From positions 26,850,960-26,914,959 of the forward strand of contig NC_092563.1 of NCBI RefSeq assembly GCF_037975245.1: a stretch of DNA of 64,000 nucleotides. Reading direction: 5' to 3'. This document shows, one piece after another, positions 62,901-64,000 of this stretch (within the stretch, counting starts at the first letter, position 1; the number at the start of each line of letters is the position of its first letter). The notes under the pieces were generated by a model. It was not told the origin of the DNA and did no database searches. It worked only from the letters and a program-made list of their open reading frames with translations. The position numbers were made by a program, and so were the translations under genes. The stretch comes from Apostichopus japonicus (Eukaryota; Echinodermata; Holothuroidea; Aspidochirotida; Stichopodidae).

Positions 62901-63740
62901 GTTCTTTTGAGAAGAAGTTGCAATTTTTTTTTAAAAGAAAGAAAGAAAGATGTTCATTCTAAATGGTGTGTTTTTTTTGTATGTTTTGCACAGGCCTAGT
63001 TGTGAGTGTGTGTAAGTACTTGGGGTTTGTTTCTCCAATAAAAGAAGTGACTGCCTAAAACATTGTGTCCCCAACACAGAATCCTGCATTGGTAACAATG
63101 CTGCATACAAGTAGAAAGGTTAACATGTAAGTTGGAGTATTTTCAACAGTTTCCTGTCATTGCATAAGGATGTCAAATTTACAGATTTGATTCTGGACAT
63201 ATGGTTCAAGTTTGCAAAGTACTGTACTACCTGCAGCAATTTAATTCTTTTGGCATTCCATATTCAAATCAAATGCCTGAAACTCAACATATATTTAGTC
63301 CATATCATGTGCTGTACTTTTGGTTTCAATGTAAACTGTAACCAAATGTTACAGTCATGGTGTGAGTGTGTGAGTGTGTATCTACATATGCTACATTTGC
63401 AAGCAATTGTTTATGTGAGAACATTTTCTTCCACCCCCAAAAGACTCACATAATCAGGAATGAAAATTACCAATCTCATATTTATTGTCTTTGCAGAGCT
63501 CTGTATGTTGAATTATTTAGAGGAAGTTGCACATAATACTAACCCGAACACACTTATTTTTGTGCCGTTTAAAGAAATTTACAGTGAACCTGACACCTTG
63601 GCGAGTGGCTTACTGTACCATGTCCTGTTGATAGCCTACAGTAGTACATATCCCAACAACCAGCATACTCTGTGTAGTAATGTCTAGCCTAATGTTACAA
63701 ACAGGTGCAATACTGTAGTACGGTAACTCTCAACTTCAAG
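59914..63740. other. Intergenic DNA, nothing firmly recognised
   Basis: Related inverted words GTTACTTTCCGCTGAAA (61131) and TTTTTCAGCGGAAAGTAA (61831) suggest a decayed foldback element at about 61110-61890, with a further AGCGGAAAAG copy at 61180. Open frames at 62180-62470 and 63160-63453 have no recognised family. Confidence 0.35.
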
Positions 63741-63766
63741 AGCAAGTTCAAATTGTGAAGCAGTAT

Positions 63767-63990
63767 TTCTCCCCCCCCCCCCACTCTCCCATTTGTCCTC
63801 CTCTGTCACCCCTCTTCTCCTACCTCTCTACTCCACACTTTCCTGTCTTTGTCCTTCTGCAGTTTATTCCCTACTCCCTTCCCTTAATCTTCTCTTTGTC
63901 CCTCTACTGTTTATCTCCTACCTCTCCTCTTCCCCTAGGTACCTCTCCTCTTCCCCTTGTTGGATTCTTTCTTCTCTCCTCTCCATCCCT
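63767..63990 (+). repeat. Polypyrimidine tract
   Basis: About 220 bp in which the plus strand is almost entirely C and T (CTCCC, CTCTC, TTCTC words) with few purines. The open frame across it reflects this composition and is not a gene. Confidence 0.8.
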
Positions 63991-64000
63991 TGTCTACTAA

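Noticed and set aside
63755-64000. 81-codon Ser/Leu/Pro-rich frame
   Set aside because: Translation of a polypyrimidine tract.

Overview
This is AT-rich animal genomic DNA, with spliced genes, GT-AG introns, LINE, Penelope-like, LTR and hAT-type repeats, a tRNA-derived SINE and long (AT)n tracts. It is most likely from a marine invertebrate, perhaps an echinoderm or other non-vertebrate deuterostome. That placement is an inference from repeat style only. Nothing bacterial or archaeal was seen.

The recognisable cellular genes are four paralogues of one family of small (158-161 aa) predicted secreted proteins: A (+, 20208-22900), B (-, 27280-38932), C (+, 46030-48651) and D (+, 55702-58286). 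Each has one signal-peptide exon followed by two exons, each carrying one LDL-receptor class A (LDLa)-like cysteine-rich module. All these introns are phase 1. A and B also have a visible TATA element and a non-coding 5' exon. The function is unknown.

Layout: 1-15.6 kb holds no convincing host gene. It contains a foldback element, a tRNA-SINE with (AT)n tails, a solo LTR, a Penelope-like element (PLE) split by a DNA transposon, two hAT-type MITEs, LINE tails and a 1.3-kb minisatellite. From 15.6 to 41.1 kb lies a large inverted duplication (left arm about 15645-24234, right arm about 25922-41120, 1.7-kb spacer with another PLE). It places genes A and B tail to tail. The left arm gained an extra decayed promoter copy. 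The right arm gained a 9.1-kb insertion in intron 1 of gene B.

That insertion (28626-37732) is the most unusual object here. It has perfect 64-bp terminal inverted repeats, an exact 6-bp target-site duplication and, inside each end, an array of GATATC-centred palindromes about 20-21 bp apart. Nested in it is a 6.15-kb composite of two 1.08-kb hAT-like units with an 8-bp target duplication. From 41 to 64 kb come genes C and D, more SINE copies, TIR elements and an 80-bp perfect palindrome inside an 854-bp hAT-type element.

A and B are nearly identical except for a dense cluster of amino-acid changes across the junction of the two LDLa modules. This suggests diversifying selection or gene conversion, unless the inverted pair is an assembly artefact made from two haplotypes.
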